NCBI GenBank assembly: GCA_030145585.1
Contig: JAQYVK010000109.1
Coordinates: 1 to 35,947, forward strand
Reading direction: 5' to 3'
Length of the DNA: 35,947 nt
DNA from: Desulfatiglandales bacterium
GTDB taxonomy: Bacteria > Desulfobacterota > DSM-4660 > Desulfatiglandales > HGW-15
Position 1 is the stretch's first letter; every line of letters starts with the position of its first letter. The translations under genes were made by a program, and so were the position numbers. Of this stretch, positions 8,841-17,455 are shown piece by piece. The notes beneath the pieces were generated by a model, which saw nothing but the letters and a program-made list of their open reading frames with translations, had not been told where the DNA came from and did not search any database.

Positions 8841-10259
8841 ATGGCGACAAAGAAATCAAAGTCAAACAAAGAAAACCTCATGGACAACAAGGTATGGGGA
8901 GGCCGTTTCAGGGAGGGGACGGATGAGATCGTCGATCGCTTTAACGCCTCCATCGCCTTTGACCGAAACCTTTATTCCCAGGACATAGCGGGCAGCATAG
9001 CCTATTGTCGGATGCTGGCGAAACAAGAGATCATGAGCCAGGAAGAGGCCAAGCAGATAATCGATGCCCTCACCGAGATCAAGGGAGAGATGGACAGGGG
9101 TGAATTCTCCTTTGATGAAGCGAGTGAAGATATCCACGGTGCTGTTGAGAAGGCCCTTGTAGGGAAGGTCGGAAGTCTTGGGGAAAAGCTTCACACAGGG
9201 CGCAGCCGGAATGACCAGGTCTCCCTGGATGTGCGTTTGTATGTCAGAGAGGCCATTGGCCGGATGATTGCGCTGATTAAGGATATGCAAAGGGCATTGA
9301 TCGGCCTTGCTGAAGGTAATCTGGATTTGATTCTTCCCGGCTACACCCATCTGCAACGGGCTCAACCTGTTCTCCTGTCTCATCACTTGCTGGCTTACAA
9401 TGAGATGCTCAAGAGAGACCGGCAGCGGTTTCAGGAAAATCTTAAGCGGGTGAACATCATGCCTTTGGGCAGCGCTGCCCTCGCAGGGTCCACCTTTGAT
9501 CTGGACCGGGCCATGGTGGCCAAAGAACTCGGATTCGACGAGATTACAAAGAACAGTATGGATGCAGTCAGTGATCGGGATTTTGTGTTGGAGTTCCTCT
9601 TCGCGTCCTCCGCACTGATGATGCATATGAGCCGAATGAGCGAGGAAATGGTGATTTGGTCCAGCCAGGAGTTCGGGTTTATCAACCTCCCTGATGCCCT
9701 ATGTACAGGCAGTAGTATCATGCCCCAAAAGAAGAATCCGGACCTGCCGGAACTCGTAAGAGGAAAAACAGGCCGAATTTATGGACACCTGATTGCCCTT
9801 TTAACCACCATGAAGGGGCTTCCCCTGACTTACAACAAGGATATGCAGGAAGATAAGGAAGCGCTATTTGATACGGTAGATACAGTTGAGCTTTGTTTGA
9901 CGGTGATGACCCGCCTATTCGAAGAGATTTCTTTCGACGGAGAGAGGATGAGGGAAGCGGTTAAAAAGGGGTATCTGGCAGCAACAGACCTGGCTGATTA
10001 TCTGGTTGGAAAAGGGGTGACCTTTCGGCAGGCCCACGAGAAGGTCGGGAAAATAGTCCTTTATGCCATGGACGAAAAAAAGGAATTGGACCAGCTTAAT
10101 TTAGAAGAGCTGAAGACCTTTGACGAACAAATGGAGAAGGACGTATACGAGTGGTTGGATCCTGCTCTCTGCATAAAAAGAAGGGAGATCCATGGGGGTA
10201 CTGGGCCTAAGGGGGTAAAAAAGCGTCTAAAAGAGGCCAAGAGGGAGATCGAAACTTGA
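8841..10259 (+). CDS. argH: Argininosuccinate lyase
   Basis: This 472-residue enzyme of the fumarase/aspartase superfamily cleaves argininosuccinate to arginine and fumarate, the last step of arginine synthesis. It shows HTGRSRND at 118-125, the TH pair at 169-170 and the flexible signature SSIMPQKKNPD at 291-301. The conserved body starts at NKVWGGRF, so the first 13 residues (Lys-rich) are an extension; ATG 8880 is an alternative start, but only ATG 8841 has an upstream AGGG. The stop overlaps the next gene's TTG start by 4 bp. Confidence 0.96.
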   Translation: MATKKSKSNKENLMDNKVWGGRFREGTDEIVDRFNASIAFDRNLYSQDIAGSIAYCRMLAKQEIMSQEEAKQIIDALTEIKGEMDRGEFSFDEASEDIHGAVEKALVGKVGSLGEKLHTGRSRNDQVSLDVRLYVREAIGRMIALIKDMQRALIGLAEGNLDLILPGYTHLQRAQPVLLSHHLLAYNEMLKRDRQRFQENLKRVNIMPLGSAALAGSTFDLDRAMVAKELGFDEITKNSMDAVSDRDFVLEFLFASSALMMHMSRMSEEMVIWSSQEFGFINLPDALCTGSSIMPQKKNPDLPELVRGKTGRIYGHLIALLTTMKGLPLTYNKDMQEDKEALFDTVDTVELCLTVMTRLFEEISFDGERMREAVKKGYLAATDLADYLVGKGVTFRQAHEKVGKIVLYAMDEKKELDQLNLEELKTFDEQMEKDVYEWLDPALCIKRREIHGGTGPKGVKKRLKEAKREIET

Positions 10260-10693
10260 ATGTTGTCCGCTTAGTTTTGGGTTCTCTCCTCATGGGAAGC
10301 CTATTGATAACCCCGGCATGCGGTAAGAAAGGCCCGCCTTATATCCCAAAGAAGCCTGTTACTGCAAAGGTCGTGGATCTGAAAGCGGAACGGAGCGGGA
10401 ATGATATTGTATTGGAAGGGAACATTGGCGGTCTCGGCGAACCCGGGAAGGAGAAACAGTTCACAGGGTTGAGGGTGTATTTTGCACAATATCCCCTGAA
10501 AGACCCTCCCTGTGCCGACTGTCCGATCGAATACAAGGACCATTATGATCTCGGATCTGAGGTCATCAAAGGGGAAAGGTTTTTATATAGACTGAAGGAT
10601 AGACCAAAAGACCAGATCTATTTCTTTAGAATGAATATCATCGGCCCGGAAGGAAACCTAGGCCCGCCTTCAAACCAGGTTCAGGTGAAATAA
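10256..10693 (+). CDS. LptM-like lipoprotein with a C-terminal beta-rich domain
   Basis: This 145-residue protein starts at TTG 10256, overlapping the argH stop. A hydrophobic N-terminus leads to ITPAC, with C22 as the probable lipidated cysteine, although the residue at -3 is not the usual Leu. The segment right after it, CGKKGPPYIPKKP, matches the CG-x-KGPLYLP signature of LptM (YifL), the small lipoprotein that helps LptD mature in Enterobacteria, where it sits near dapF and xerC. Here it likewise lies just before lysA-dapF. Unlike E. coli LptM it carries about 110 more residues that look fibronectin-III-like (VDLKAERSGNDIVLEG, RVYFAQYP), with a CxxC at 86-89. The LptM-like role is inferred from motif and context. 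Confidence 0.7.
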   Translation: MNVVRLVLGSLLMGSLLITPACGKKGPPYIPKKPVTAKVVDLKAERSGNDIVLEGNIGGLGEPGKEKQFTGLRVYFAQYPLKDPPCADCPIEYKDHYDLGSEVIKGERFLYRLKDRPKDQIYFFRMNIIGPEGNLGPPSNQVQVK

Positions 10694-10808
10694 AGGTTCA
10701 AGGTAAATAAAAGAAAGGTACAAGGTACAAGGTATAGGGTATACGGGAATGGTAAAAGGTTTAGGGTCCAAGGTGTACGATTTTCCGTTCACCGTTTACC
10801 ATTTACAA
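10694..10808. repeat. Low-complexity GGTACAAGGT-type repeats before lysA
   Basis: The spacer before lysA is made of imperfect direct repeats around AAGGTACAAGGTATAGGGTA, followed by a partly complementary segment (AATGGTAAAAGG against CCGTTTACCATT). A similar AAGGTATACGGTGCACGG stretch lies at about 14990-15020 before dapL. No gene is seen. Origin and role are unknown. Confidence 0.45.
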
Positions 10809-10818
10809 TAGGAAGCTC

Positions 10819-12078
10819 ATGCATCATTTTAATTACAAAGAGAAAGACTTATACTGTGAAGAGGTCCAGGTTGCCGAGATAGCCGATGCTGTCGGGACGC
10901 CGTTTTATCTCTATTCCCATGCCACGCTGCTTCAGCACTTCAAGGCCTTTACCGATGCATTCCAGGACATCAGGCACTTGATCTGTTTTTCCATGAAATC
11001 CAACTCCAATCTCTCCGTTCTGAAGCTCTTTGCCCAGGAAGGAGGGGGCGTAGACATCGTCTCTGGAGGGGAACTTTTTCGCGCCCTTCGCGCGGGTGTT
11101 GACCCTCAAAAGATCGTCTATTCTGGGGTGGGGAAAAAGGTTGAAGATCTTGAATACGCCCTCCGGTCCGATATCCTCATGTTCAATGTGGAATCCTCTC
11201 AAGAGATCCTGGCCCTGAATGGGGTGGCTGAAAGGATGAAGAAAAAGGCTACGATCGCCATCCGGATCAATCCGGACATAGATCCGTTAACACATCCCTA
11301 TGTGTCAACGGGCCTCAAGGAAAACAAATTTGGCATCGATATCAAAAGGTCCTTTGAAGAATACACCATGGCAGCAGAGCTCCCTTATTTAAGGGTCTCG
11401 GGGATATCCTGCCATATCGGATCCCAGCTTACTCAACTCAGCCCTTTTGTGGACGCCCTTAAAAAGTTAAAGGAGCATATAAAGAGACTGGAAGGTGCGG
11501 GTATTGGAATCGATTTTTTAGATCTGGGAGGTGGACTGGGCATTACGTATGATAGGGAAGAGCCCCCCCATCCCAAAGAATATGCCTCGGCCATAAAAAA
11601 GGAATTGGATATGCGGGATCTGACCCTAATATTAGAGCCGGGCAGGGTCATCGTTGGGAACGCCGGAATTTTAGTTGCCAAGGTCCTATACACCAAGGCC
11701 TCACCGGAAAAAAGATTTATAATCGTTGACGCGGCTATGAATGATCTGATGCGTCCGAGTCTTTACGGTTCCTTCCATGGCATTGAACCCGTCAGAATGA
11801 GGGACCGGGAAAGTGTCAAAGCGGACATTGTTGGACCCATTTGCGAATCGAGTGATTTCCTCGCAAAAGATAGGGATTTGGACGCCTTTGAACCTGGAGA
11901 ATTGATGGCGGTTATGAGCTCAGGGGCCTATGGATTCAGCATGTCTTCTAATTATAATTCAAGACCTCGCGTCGCGGAAGTCATGGTAAAAGGTGCTCAA
12001 TATTTTACCATTCGGGCGAGGGAGACCTATGAAGACATGATCCAAGGGGAGGTGATTCCGGACTTCTTGTCCCAATAA
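10819..12078 (+). CDS. lysA: Diaminopimelate decarboxylase
   Basis: This 419-residue fold-type III PLP enzyme decarboxylates meso-diaminopimelate to L-lysine, the final step of the pathway. The PLP lysine is K60 (FSMKSNSN), followed by HIGSQ at 199-203, GGGLGI at 237-242, EPGR at 273-276 and the CESSD segment at 342-346, whose Cys and Glu bind substrate across the dimer interface. AGGAAGC precedes ATG 10819. It is followed, with short spacers, by dapF, dapA, dapB and dapL, which together give the whole lysine branch. A dispersed repeat separates it from dapF. Confidence 0.97.
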   Translation: MHHFNYKEKDLYCEEVQVAEIADAVGTPFYLYSHATLLQHFKAFTDAFQDIRHLICFSMKSNSNLSVLKLFAQEGGGVDIVSGGELFRALRAGVDPQKIVYSGVGKKVEDLEYALRSDILMFNVESSQEILALNGVAERMKKKATIAIRINPDIDPLTHPYVSTGLKENKFGIDIKRSFEEYTMAAELPYLRVSGISCHIGSQLTQLSPFVDALKKLKEHIKRLEGAGIGIDFLDLGGGLGITYDREEPPHPKEYASAIKKELDMRDLTLILEPGRVIVGNAGILVAKVLYTKASPEKRFIIVDAAMNDLMRPSLYGSFHGIEPVRMRDRESVKADIVGPICESSDFLAKDRDLDAFEPGELMAVMSSGAYGFSMSSNYNSRPRVAEVMVKGAQYFTIRARETYEDMIQGEVIPDFLSQ

Positions 12079-12080
12079 GG

Positions 12081-12144
12081 CTTCATCCCCTCCGGCTGAC
12101 TGTAAGAAATTAAGCATCTACAGTCAGCTTGGGAGGGGGTGAAG
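12081..12144 (-). repeat. Cloverleaf palindromic repeat, copy 1 (inverted, shortened)
   Basis: The outer arms CTTCATCCCCTCC (from 12081) and GGGAGGGGGTGAAG (to 12144) enclose the inner hairpin 12095-12104/12119-12128 (GCTGACTGTA with TACAGTCAGC, 14-nt loop). Stem and loop match the copies at 13988, 28163 and 34347 in reverse orientation. The second inner hairpin with central CTCGAG is missing here. The element fills the lysA-dapF spacer. Confidence 0.8.
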
Positions 12145-12182
12145 AAGGGACAATAGGGGTGCGAAAGGTGGATTGAGAAAAA

Positions 12183-13004
12183 ATGGAAGCGATAGAGTTC
12201 TGGAAAATGAATGGAAGCGGCAACGACTTTATCCTGATAGACAACAGGGAAGGGGTTGTGGCTGAAGGGGATAAAAGCCGATTGGTCCAAAGGGTTTGCA
12301 GGCGGAGAGAATCGGCAGGAGCCGACGGACTCATCTTCCTGACCAATTCAGATAGATATGACTTCGGCTGGCAGTATTTTAACGCTGACGGTGGGGAAGT
12401 AGATATGTGCGGCAACGGTACTCGATGTATTGCACGTTTTGCGTACTTGAAGGGGATTGCCGGGACAAAGATGACTTTTGAGACCCTTACAGGGCCTGTT
12501 TCTGCCGAAGTGATGGGCAGGGTGGTAAAGGTTTTGATGCCGGACCCTTCAAACCTTCAATTGGATATTGATTTACCCCGAGAACAAGAGTGGCTTACGG
12601 TGGATTCAGTCAACACCGGCGTCCCACATGTGGTCGTCCAGGTTGAAAATCTTGAGGATCATCCTGTGGTTGATCAGGGGCGGTCCATTCGTTATGATCC
12701 CCTTTTCTCACCTGAAGGCACAAATGCGAATTTTGTCAAAGTGCATGGGCTCGATTTGGTAGAGAGCAGGGCTTACGAAAGGGGGGTGGAAGATGAAACC
12801 CTCGCCTGCGGCACCGGGGCTATCGCTTCAGCCCTCGTAGCCTCTGCCAGAGGGATGGTCGCTTCACCAGTCAGGGTCAAAACCAGAGGGGGGGAGGAAC
12901 TTAAAATCCACTTCGGAAAAGAAGGAGACCGATTCAAAGAGATCTGGCTCGAAGGTGGCACCTCCATTGTTTACCATGCAGAATTACAAGAGGAGGCCGT
13001 TTAG
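12183..13004 (+). CDS. dapF: Diaminopimelate epimerase
   Basis: This 273-residue cofactor-free racemase interconverts LL- and meso-diaminopimelate using two cysteines. Both are present: C76 in MCGNGTRC and C209 in TLACGTGA. The N-terminus (FWKMNGSGNDFILID) is typical. AGGTGG lies about 11 bp upstream of ATG 12183, and the gene ends in TAG. In the DapL route this enzyme is required because the aminotransferase yields the LL isomer, so its position between lysA and dapA fits the pathway. Confidence 0.97.
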   Translation: MEAIEFWKMNGSGNDFILIDNREGVVAEGDKSRLVQRVCRRRESAGADGLIFLTNSDRYDFGWQYFNADGGEVDMCGNGTRCIARFAYLKGIAGTKMTFETLTGPVSAEVMGRVVKVLMPDPSNLQLDIDLPREQEWLTVDSVNTGVPHVVVQVENLEDHPVVDQGRSIRYDPLFSPEGTNANFVKVHGLDLVESRAYERGVEDETLACGTGAIASALVASARGMVASPVRVKTRGGEELKIHFGKEGDRFKEIWLEGGTSIVYHAELQEEAV

Positions 13005-13084
13005 CCTGGAAGCATGAAGGATGCTGGTGGGAAACAGACTTCAAATCCGGTAGAGGAATTTCCGATAAAGTTAAGGAGGTTGTG

Positions 13085-13957
13085 ATGTTTAAAGGATCCA
13101 TAGTGGCCATTGTCACGCCTTTCAAAGGTGGTAAAGTGGATGAGGATGGCTATCGTGACCTGATCGAATTTCAGATCAGTAATGGCACGGGGGCCATTGT
13201 GCCATGCGGAACAACCGGGGAATCAGCCACCCTGAGTATAGAAGAGCATATCCGGGTGATCGATATTGCCTTGGAGGCAGTAAACGGGAGGGTCCCGGTC
13301 ATCGCCGGAGCAGGGGGGAACAGCACCAAGGAGGCGATTCAATTATCGAAGCACGCAAAGGAGGCGGGCGCTGACGCTACGCTCCAGGTGACGCCTTATT
13401 ATAACAAACCCACCCAGGAGGGTCTGTATCAACACTACAAGGCGATAGCCGAAGCGGTCCCTCTGCCACAAGTCCTTTATAATGTCCCCGGAAGGACCAG
13501 TGTCAATATGTTACCCGAGACCGTGGCACGACTGGCGGAATTGCAAGAGGTGGTGGCTATAAAAGAGGCCTCCGGAAGCCTTGGCCAAATGGCAGAAATT
13601 CTAAACCTTGCCGGAGATAAGATCACACTTCTTTCAGGAGACGACAACGTGACGTTGCCGGTACTGGCTTTAGGTGGGAAAGGTGTGATTTCGGTCATCG
13701 CCAATATCGTGCCTAAAGATTCTGCCGACATGATTCAGGCCTGGGAGGGCGGCGATGTCACAAAGGCGAGAGAACTCTTTTACAAATTATTGCCATTGTC
13801 CAAAGCCATGTTTTTTGAAACCAACCCAATCCCCGTGAAGACCTCACTGGGTCTTATGGGTAAGATAAATGATGAGATGAGGCTTCCTTTAGTCCCGATG
13901 TCTTCGAGCAATCGTGAAAGATTGATCAAAGCCCTTAAAGATTACGACCTCATATAG
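13085..13957 (+). CDS. dapA: 4-Hydroxy-tetrahydrodipicolinate synthase
   Basis: This 290-residue TIM-barrel class I aldolase condenses pyruvate with aspartate semialdehyde, the first committed lysine step. Active-site residues are T43 and T44 (CGTTGES), Y106, Y132, R137 (YNVPGRT) and the Schiff-base K160 (VAIKEASGS). AAGGAGG at 13073-13079 fits ATG 13085 better than the adjacent in-frame GTG 13082, which is only 2 bp away. The gene ends in TAG and is followed by a cloverleaf repeat before dapB. Confidence 0.96.
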   Translation: MFKGSIVAIVTPFKGGKVDEDGYRDLIEFQISNGTGAIVPCGTTGESATLSIEEHIRVIDIALEAVNGRVPVIAGAGGNSTKEAIQLSKHAKEAGADATLQVTPYYNKPTQEGLYQHYKAIAEAVPLPQVLYNVPGRTSVNMLPETVARLAELQEVVAIKEASGSLGQMAEILNLAGDKITLLSGDDNVTLPVLALGGKGVISVIANIVPKDSADMIQAWEGGDVTKARELFYKLLPLSKAMFFETNPIPVKTSLGLMGKINDEMRLPLVPMSSSNRERLIKALKDYDLI

Positions 13958-13985
13958 CATGCGGGAGAATTCCCGTGAGGAGAAG

Positions 13986-14067
13986 CCCCCCCACCCAAAC
14001 CCTCCCCCTCGAGGGGGAGGTGCTGACTGTAGATGCTTAATTCCTTACAGTCAGCCGGGTGGGGGTG
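13986..14067 (+). repeat. Cloverleaf palindromic repeat, copy 2
   Basis: Outer arms CCCCCACCC (13988-13996) and GGGTGGGGG (14057-14065) enclose two hairpins. The first is a perfect 20-bp palindrome at 14001-14020 centred on CTCGAG. The second is 14022-14031/14046-14055 (GCTGACTGTA with TACAGTCAGC, 14-nt loop). This three-stem layout is nearly identical to the copy at 34347-34435. The element fills most of the dapA-dapB spacer. Confidence 0.85.
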
Positions 14068-14118
14068 AAAGATGGATGAAATACTAGCATTCGGAATAAC
14101 CGCGTAAGAGGAATCCCT

Positions 14119-14922
14119 ATGATAAAGGCCATTGTTGCCGGCGCCGCCGGTCGAATGGGAGGCAGGATCATTCATATGATCCGCCAAAGTCAGGAGGTTA
14201 CCCTGGCTGCTGCTTTTGAACGTCCTGACCATCCTCATGTGAACCAGGATGCGGGACAAGTCGCCGGACTCGGAAAAATAGGGGTCACCATATCCAAATC
14301 TCTGAAAGAAGTCATTGAACCGGGTGAGGTTCTAATAGATTTTACAACACCTGAGTCAACCCTGGAAAATATGAGATTGGCCGCTTCTCACGACGTTTCC
14401 ATGGTCGTCGGCACAACGGGAATCACAGGTGACAATCTCAAAGAAGTGACGAATCTGGCAAAGCGCATTCGGTGTGTCATGGCTCCCAATATGAGTGTCG
14501 GTGTGAACGTCATGTTTCGAATTGCCGAAGAGATGGCCAAAATCCTTGGTGACGATTATGATATGGAAATCCTGGAGGTTCACCACAGGCTAAAAAAGGA
14601 TGCCCCGAGTGGGACGGCCCTTCGCCTGGCCCAGATATTGGCATCCGCTGTTGATCGTGATCTCGATAAGGTGGCCGTGTATGAAAGAAAGGGCTTGATC
14701 GGGGAAAGGTCGGACGAGGAGATCGGCATTCAGACCTGGCGGGCCGGTGATGTGGCAGGTGAACACACAGTGATGTTTGGAGGGACAGGTGAGAGGTTGG
14801 AGCTGATCCACAGGGCTCACAACCGGGATAATTTCGCACGGGGGGCGCTCAGGGCTACCGCATGGGTTGTCAAACAGCCTGTGGGTTTATATGATATGCA
14901 GGATGTGTTGGGATTAAAATGA
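14119..14922 (+). CDS. dapB: 4-Hydroxy-tetrahydrodipicolinate reductase
   Basis: This 267-residue NAD(P)H-dependent reductase makes tetrahydrodipicolinate. The N-terminal Rossmann motif GAAGRMG is at 8-14, VGTTG at 97-101, and the catalytic segment EVHHRLKKDAPSGTA has H155, H156 and K160 before the substrate-binding GT. GAGGA precedes ATG 14119 by about 6 bp. After the stop, 14923-15074 contains only AT-rich sequence and GGTATACGGT-like repeats before dapL. Confidence 0.97.
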   Translation: MIKAIVAGAAGRMGGRIIHMIRQSQEVTLAAAFERPDHPHVNQDAGQVAGLGKIGVTISKSLKEVIEPGEVLIDFTTPESTLENMRLAASHDVSMVVGTTGITGDNLKEVTNLAKRIRCVMAPNMSVGVNVMFRIAEEMAKILGDDYDMEILEVHHRLKKDAPSGTALRLAQILASAVDRDLDKVAVYERKGLIGERSDEEIGIQTWRAGDVAGEHTVMFGGTGERLELIHRAHNRDNFARGALRATAWVVKQPVGLYDMQDVLGLK

Positions 14923-15074
14923 ACCAAAGACAATTTTTATGGGTTGTTGGAAATAGAAAAGAAAAATCGCAGAACAAATGAAGTGGTGTAAGGTATACGG
15001 TGCACGGTATATGGAATACGATAATAAAGTTTTAAGCTGACGGCTGATAGCTGGTTAATTTGAACGAGGATCTT

Positions 15075-16241
15075 ATGGGTTTTTTAGAACAAGCAGAAAG
15101 GTTAAGGCGTCTTCCACCCTATCTTTTCAAAGAGATAGATAGACAGAAGGCGGAAGTTAGGGATAGAGGTGTAGATATTATAGATCTCGGTGTCGGTGAT
15201 CCCGATTTGCCCACACCGACCCACATTATAGAAGCAATGAAAGTGGCGGCCGAGGATGCGGCAAACCACCAATACCCCTCGTACTCAGGGATGAACGATT
15301 TTAAATATGCGGTCGCTGAATGGTATGAAGAAAGATTTGGCGTGGAAGTGGAACCGGAAAAGGAGGTTGTTTCCTTGATAGGCAGCAAGGAAGGGATCGC
15401 TCACCTTCCCCTGGCTTTTATCAACCCGGGTGACGTGTCCCTGGTCCCGACCCCTGCATATCCGGTCTACCATACGGCCACACTTTTTGCCGGAGGCGAA
15501 TCCTATTTTATGCCACTCCTAGAGGAAAACGGCTTCCTGCCGGATCTTGACGCTATACCGGAGGAAAAGGCCCGGAAAGCCAAGTTGATGTTTATAAACT
15601 ACCCCAATAACCCAACAGCCGCTGTGGCCGATCAGGTATTTTTTAATACAGTCGTAGCATTTGCCAAAAAAAACGGGGTTCTGGTTTGCCACGATGCAGC
15701 ATACACGGAGATGGGATTCAACGGATACAGGCCACCCAGTTTTATGGAAGCGGAAGGAGCCAAAGATGTGGGTATCGAATTTCACTCCCTTTCCAAGACC
15801 TACAACATGACCGGATGGCGGATCGGTTTTGCCGTCGGTAACGAAGATGCGATAGCCGGGCTTGGTACCATAAAGAGCAACATTGATTCCGGCGTGTTTC
15901 AGGCGATTCAGATCGCAGGCATTAAGGCCATCCGCGCCGACCAGGCCTGCGTCGGGGAAAATATGGAGATCTATACGCGCCGACGGAACCTGATGGTCGA
16001 AGGTTTGAGGAATGCGGGCTTCGCTTTGGATGAACCGAAGGCAACTTTCTATATGTGGGTCAGGGTTCCCGAAGGGTTCACGTCCGCACAATTGGCGAGC
16101 CGCTTGCTGGAGAAAGGGGTGGTGGTTACTCCCGGAAATGGTTTTGGAGAACCTGGTGAGGGCTATTTCCGCATTGCGCTTTGCCAGAAGAGAGATCGGC
16201 TCGCGGAAGCGATTGACAGAATCAAGGCCTTGGCTCTATAG
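15075..16241 (+). CDS. dapL: LL-diaminopimelate aminotransferase
   Basis: This 388-residue class I/II PLP aminotransferase converts tetrahydrodipicolinate directly to LL-diaminopimelate, bypassing the succinylase and acetylase routes. Motifs are [11 protein letters not shown] near 38-48, YPNNPT at 176-181 and the PLP lysine K241 in [15 protein letters not shown]. The assignment as DapL rather than a general aspartate aminotransferase rests on its position after dapA-dapB and on the Desulfobacterota-like setting. ATG 15075 is preferred because GAGGA lies at 15066-15070; an in-frame TTG at 15060 would add five residues. The gene ends in TAG. Confidence 0.92.
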   Translation: MGFLEQAERLRRLPPYLFKEIDRQKAEVRDRGVDIIDLGVGDPDLPTPTHIIEAMKVAAEDAANHQYPSYSGMNDFKYAVAEWYEERFGVEVEPEKEVVSLIGSKEGIAHLPLAFINPGDVSLVPTPAYPVYHTATLFAGGESYFMPLLEENGFLPDLDAIPEEKARKAKLMFINYPNNPTAAVADQVFFNTVVAFAKKNGVLVCHDAAYTEMGFNGYRPPSFMEAEGAKDVGIEFHSLSKTYNMTGWRIGFAVGNEDAIAGLGTIKSNIDSGVFQAIQIAGIKAIRADQACVGENMEIYTRRRNLMVEGLRNAGFALDEPKATFYMWVRVPEGFTSAQLASRLLEKGVVVTPGNGFGEPGEGYFRIALCQKRDRLAEAIDRIKALAL

Positions 16242-16308
16242 AATACGGGTTTCTTAAGTGATGCCTTGCACCTTCAGCAGAGCTGTAGGTACGAACGATA
16301 CTATGGGG

Positions 16309-16559
16309 GAGAGAGGGTTTATTTTTTCTCTCACCCGCTCCCGTTGGTCGCTCGAGCACACCGCCCCCGGCTCGGGGGCCGGACACGGAGAAATAATTAT
16401 TTTTGGTCTGATTCGTTGAGAGGACGAATCAGACCAACCAACAGTCCCTTACGGGACCTAGGGCCTAGTCCAGATCCAATTGAATTGTTAAAAAGATATT
16501 GAGTCCCCGCGCAAGCGGGATGGCAAATTAATCTGAATTCCCCTCTCAGGAATTCAGAT
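16309..16559. repeat. Tandem stem-loop array 2, with two hairpins bearing complementary loops
   Basis: The 390-bp gap between dapL and folK holds several hairpins. Stem 16363-16369/16373-16379 is 7 GC-rich bp. Stem 16403-16416/16424-16437 is a perfect 14 bp with loop TGAGAGG. Stem 16444-16448/16453-16457 is 5 bp. Stem 16506-16510/16515-16519 is 5 bp with a GCAA tetraloop. Stem 16531-16541/16549-16559 is a perfect 11 bp with loop CCTCTCA. The loops at 16417-16423 and 16542-16548 are exact reverse complements. No gene is seen. Nothing indicates a protein or a known RNA family. Confidence 0.65.
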
Positions 16560-16631
16560 CAAATAGACTCTGGGTGCTCTGCGAGCTCTGTGAGAGGTAA
16601 AAAGACCCTTTTAGGGAAGTTTGTTAATTCC

Positions 16632-17126
16632 ATGACCTCCGTTTATATTGGGATCGGTTCAAACCTGGGTGACAGGCAAAGAAATTGTCTTGAGGCTGTC
16701 GAACGGATGGGGAAGATGCCCGACTGCCGAATCACCGGGCGTTCAGATTGGTATTTGACAAAGCCTGTGGGTGTTGAGGACCAGGATTGGTTTGTGAATG
16801 GGGTCGCATCCTTGACCACAGAGATCTCCCCACAAGTCTTATTGCGTCGAGTCATGGATATTGAAGCGGATATGGGCCGAGTGAGAAGAGAACGGTGGGG
16901 CCCCAGGATTATCGATCTCGATATCCTGCTTTTCGGCCAGGAGATCATTCATGAAGAGAACCTAAAGGTTCCGCACCCTCTTATGCATCTAAGGCGATTT
17001 GTCCTCGAACCTTTAGCCGAACTTGTGCCTGACCTGATCCATCCAAGCCTGGGACTGTCCATGATGGAGCTGCTCAGAAGGCTCCCTGATGATGGTCAGG
17101 TCGTGACATTGATGAAGGAACAGTAG
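16632..17126 (+). CDS. folK: HPPK: 6-hydroxymethyl-dihydropterin pyrophosphokinase
   Basis: This 164-residue enzyme transfers pyrophosphate from ATP to 6-hydroxymethyl-7,8-dihydropterin in folate synthesis. It shows IGIGSNLGD at 6-14, RRERWGPRIIDLDIL at 85-99 (the metal-binding DxD is D95 and D97) and VPHPLMHLRRFVLEPL at 113-128. ATG 16632 begins the conserved sequence; a GTG at 16590 in frame would add 14 residues unlike the family. AGGGAAG lies about 12 bp upstream. The stop TAG abuts the ATG of the next small gene. Confidence 0.95.
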   Translation: MTSVYIGIGSNLGDRQRNCLEAVERMGKMPDCRITGRSDWYLTKPVGVEDQDWFVNGVASLTTEISPQVLLRRVMDIEADMGRVRRERWGPRIIDLDILLFGQEIIHEENLKVPHPLMHLRRFVLEPLAELVPDLIHPSLGLSMMELLRRLPDDGQVVTLMKEQ

Positions 17127-17387
17127 ATGCTCAAAATCATCATTTATGTAGTTCTCGCCTATTTTGTGTACCGTATTTTTAAAGGCCTCTTTAGTAATAA
17201 CAAGGGCATTGAAAAGGCGGGAAGCGGTGGTGTCATCGATGAAATGGTCCAAGACCCCATCTGCAAAACCTATATCCCACGTAGGGATGCCCAAAAGAGG
17301 GCGATTGGTGGGAATGATTATTTTTTTTGTAGCAACGAGTGTGCCTCAAAATTTGAAATAGAAAATAAAAAAGAGGAGAGCAACTGA
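17127..17387 (+). CDS. Small membrane-anchored YHS/TRASH-like protein (PP0621-type)
   Basis: This 86-residue protein begins directly after the folK stop. Residues 4-20 form one hydrophobic helix, probably a membrane anchor. The C-terminal part reads VQDPICKTYIPRRDA, then GGNDYFFCSNECASKF, giving cysteines at 46, 68 and 72. This DPxC...YFFCSxEC pattern is that of YHS/TRASH-type small metal-binding domains and of the PP0621-like small proteins. The metal and function are unknown. The zero-length spacing implies coupling to folK, although no functional link is obvious. Confidence 0.72.
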   Translation: MLKIIIYVVLAYFVYRIFKGLFSNNKGIEKAGSGGVIDEMVQDPICKTYIPRRDAQKRAIGGNDYFFCSNECASKFEIENKKEESN

Positions 17388-17455
17388 CCCAGGCACGGGA
17401 AAAGGGTATTGCTAAAGTTAGAAGGTTCGAAAATGGGGAGGAGATACAAAAGCAA

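Noticed and set aside
8862-9626. Long antisense frame (254 residues) inside argH
   Set aside because: It is the shadow of a well-supported gene with no recognisable motifs; codon structure belongs to argH.
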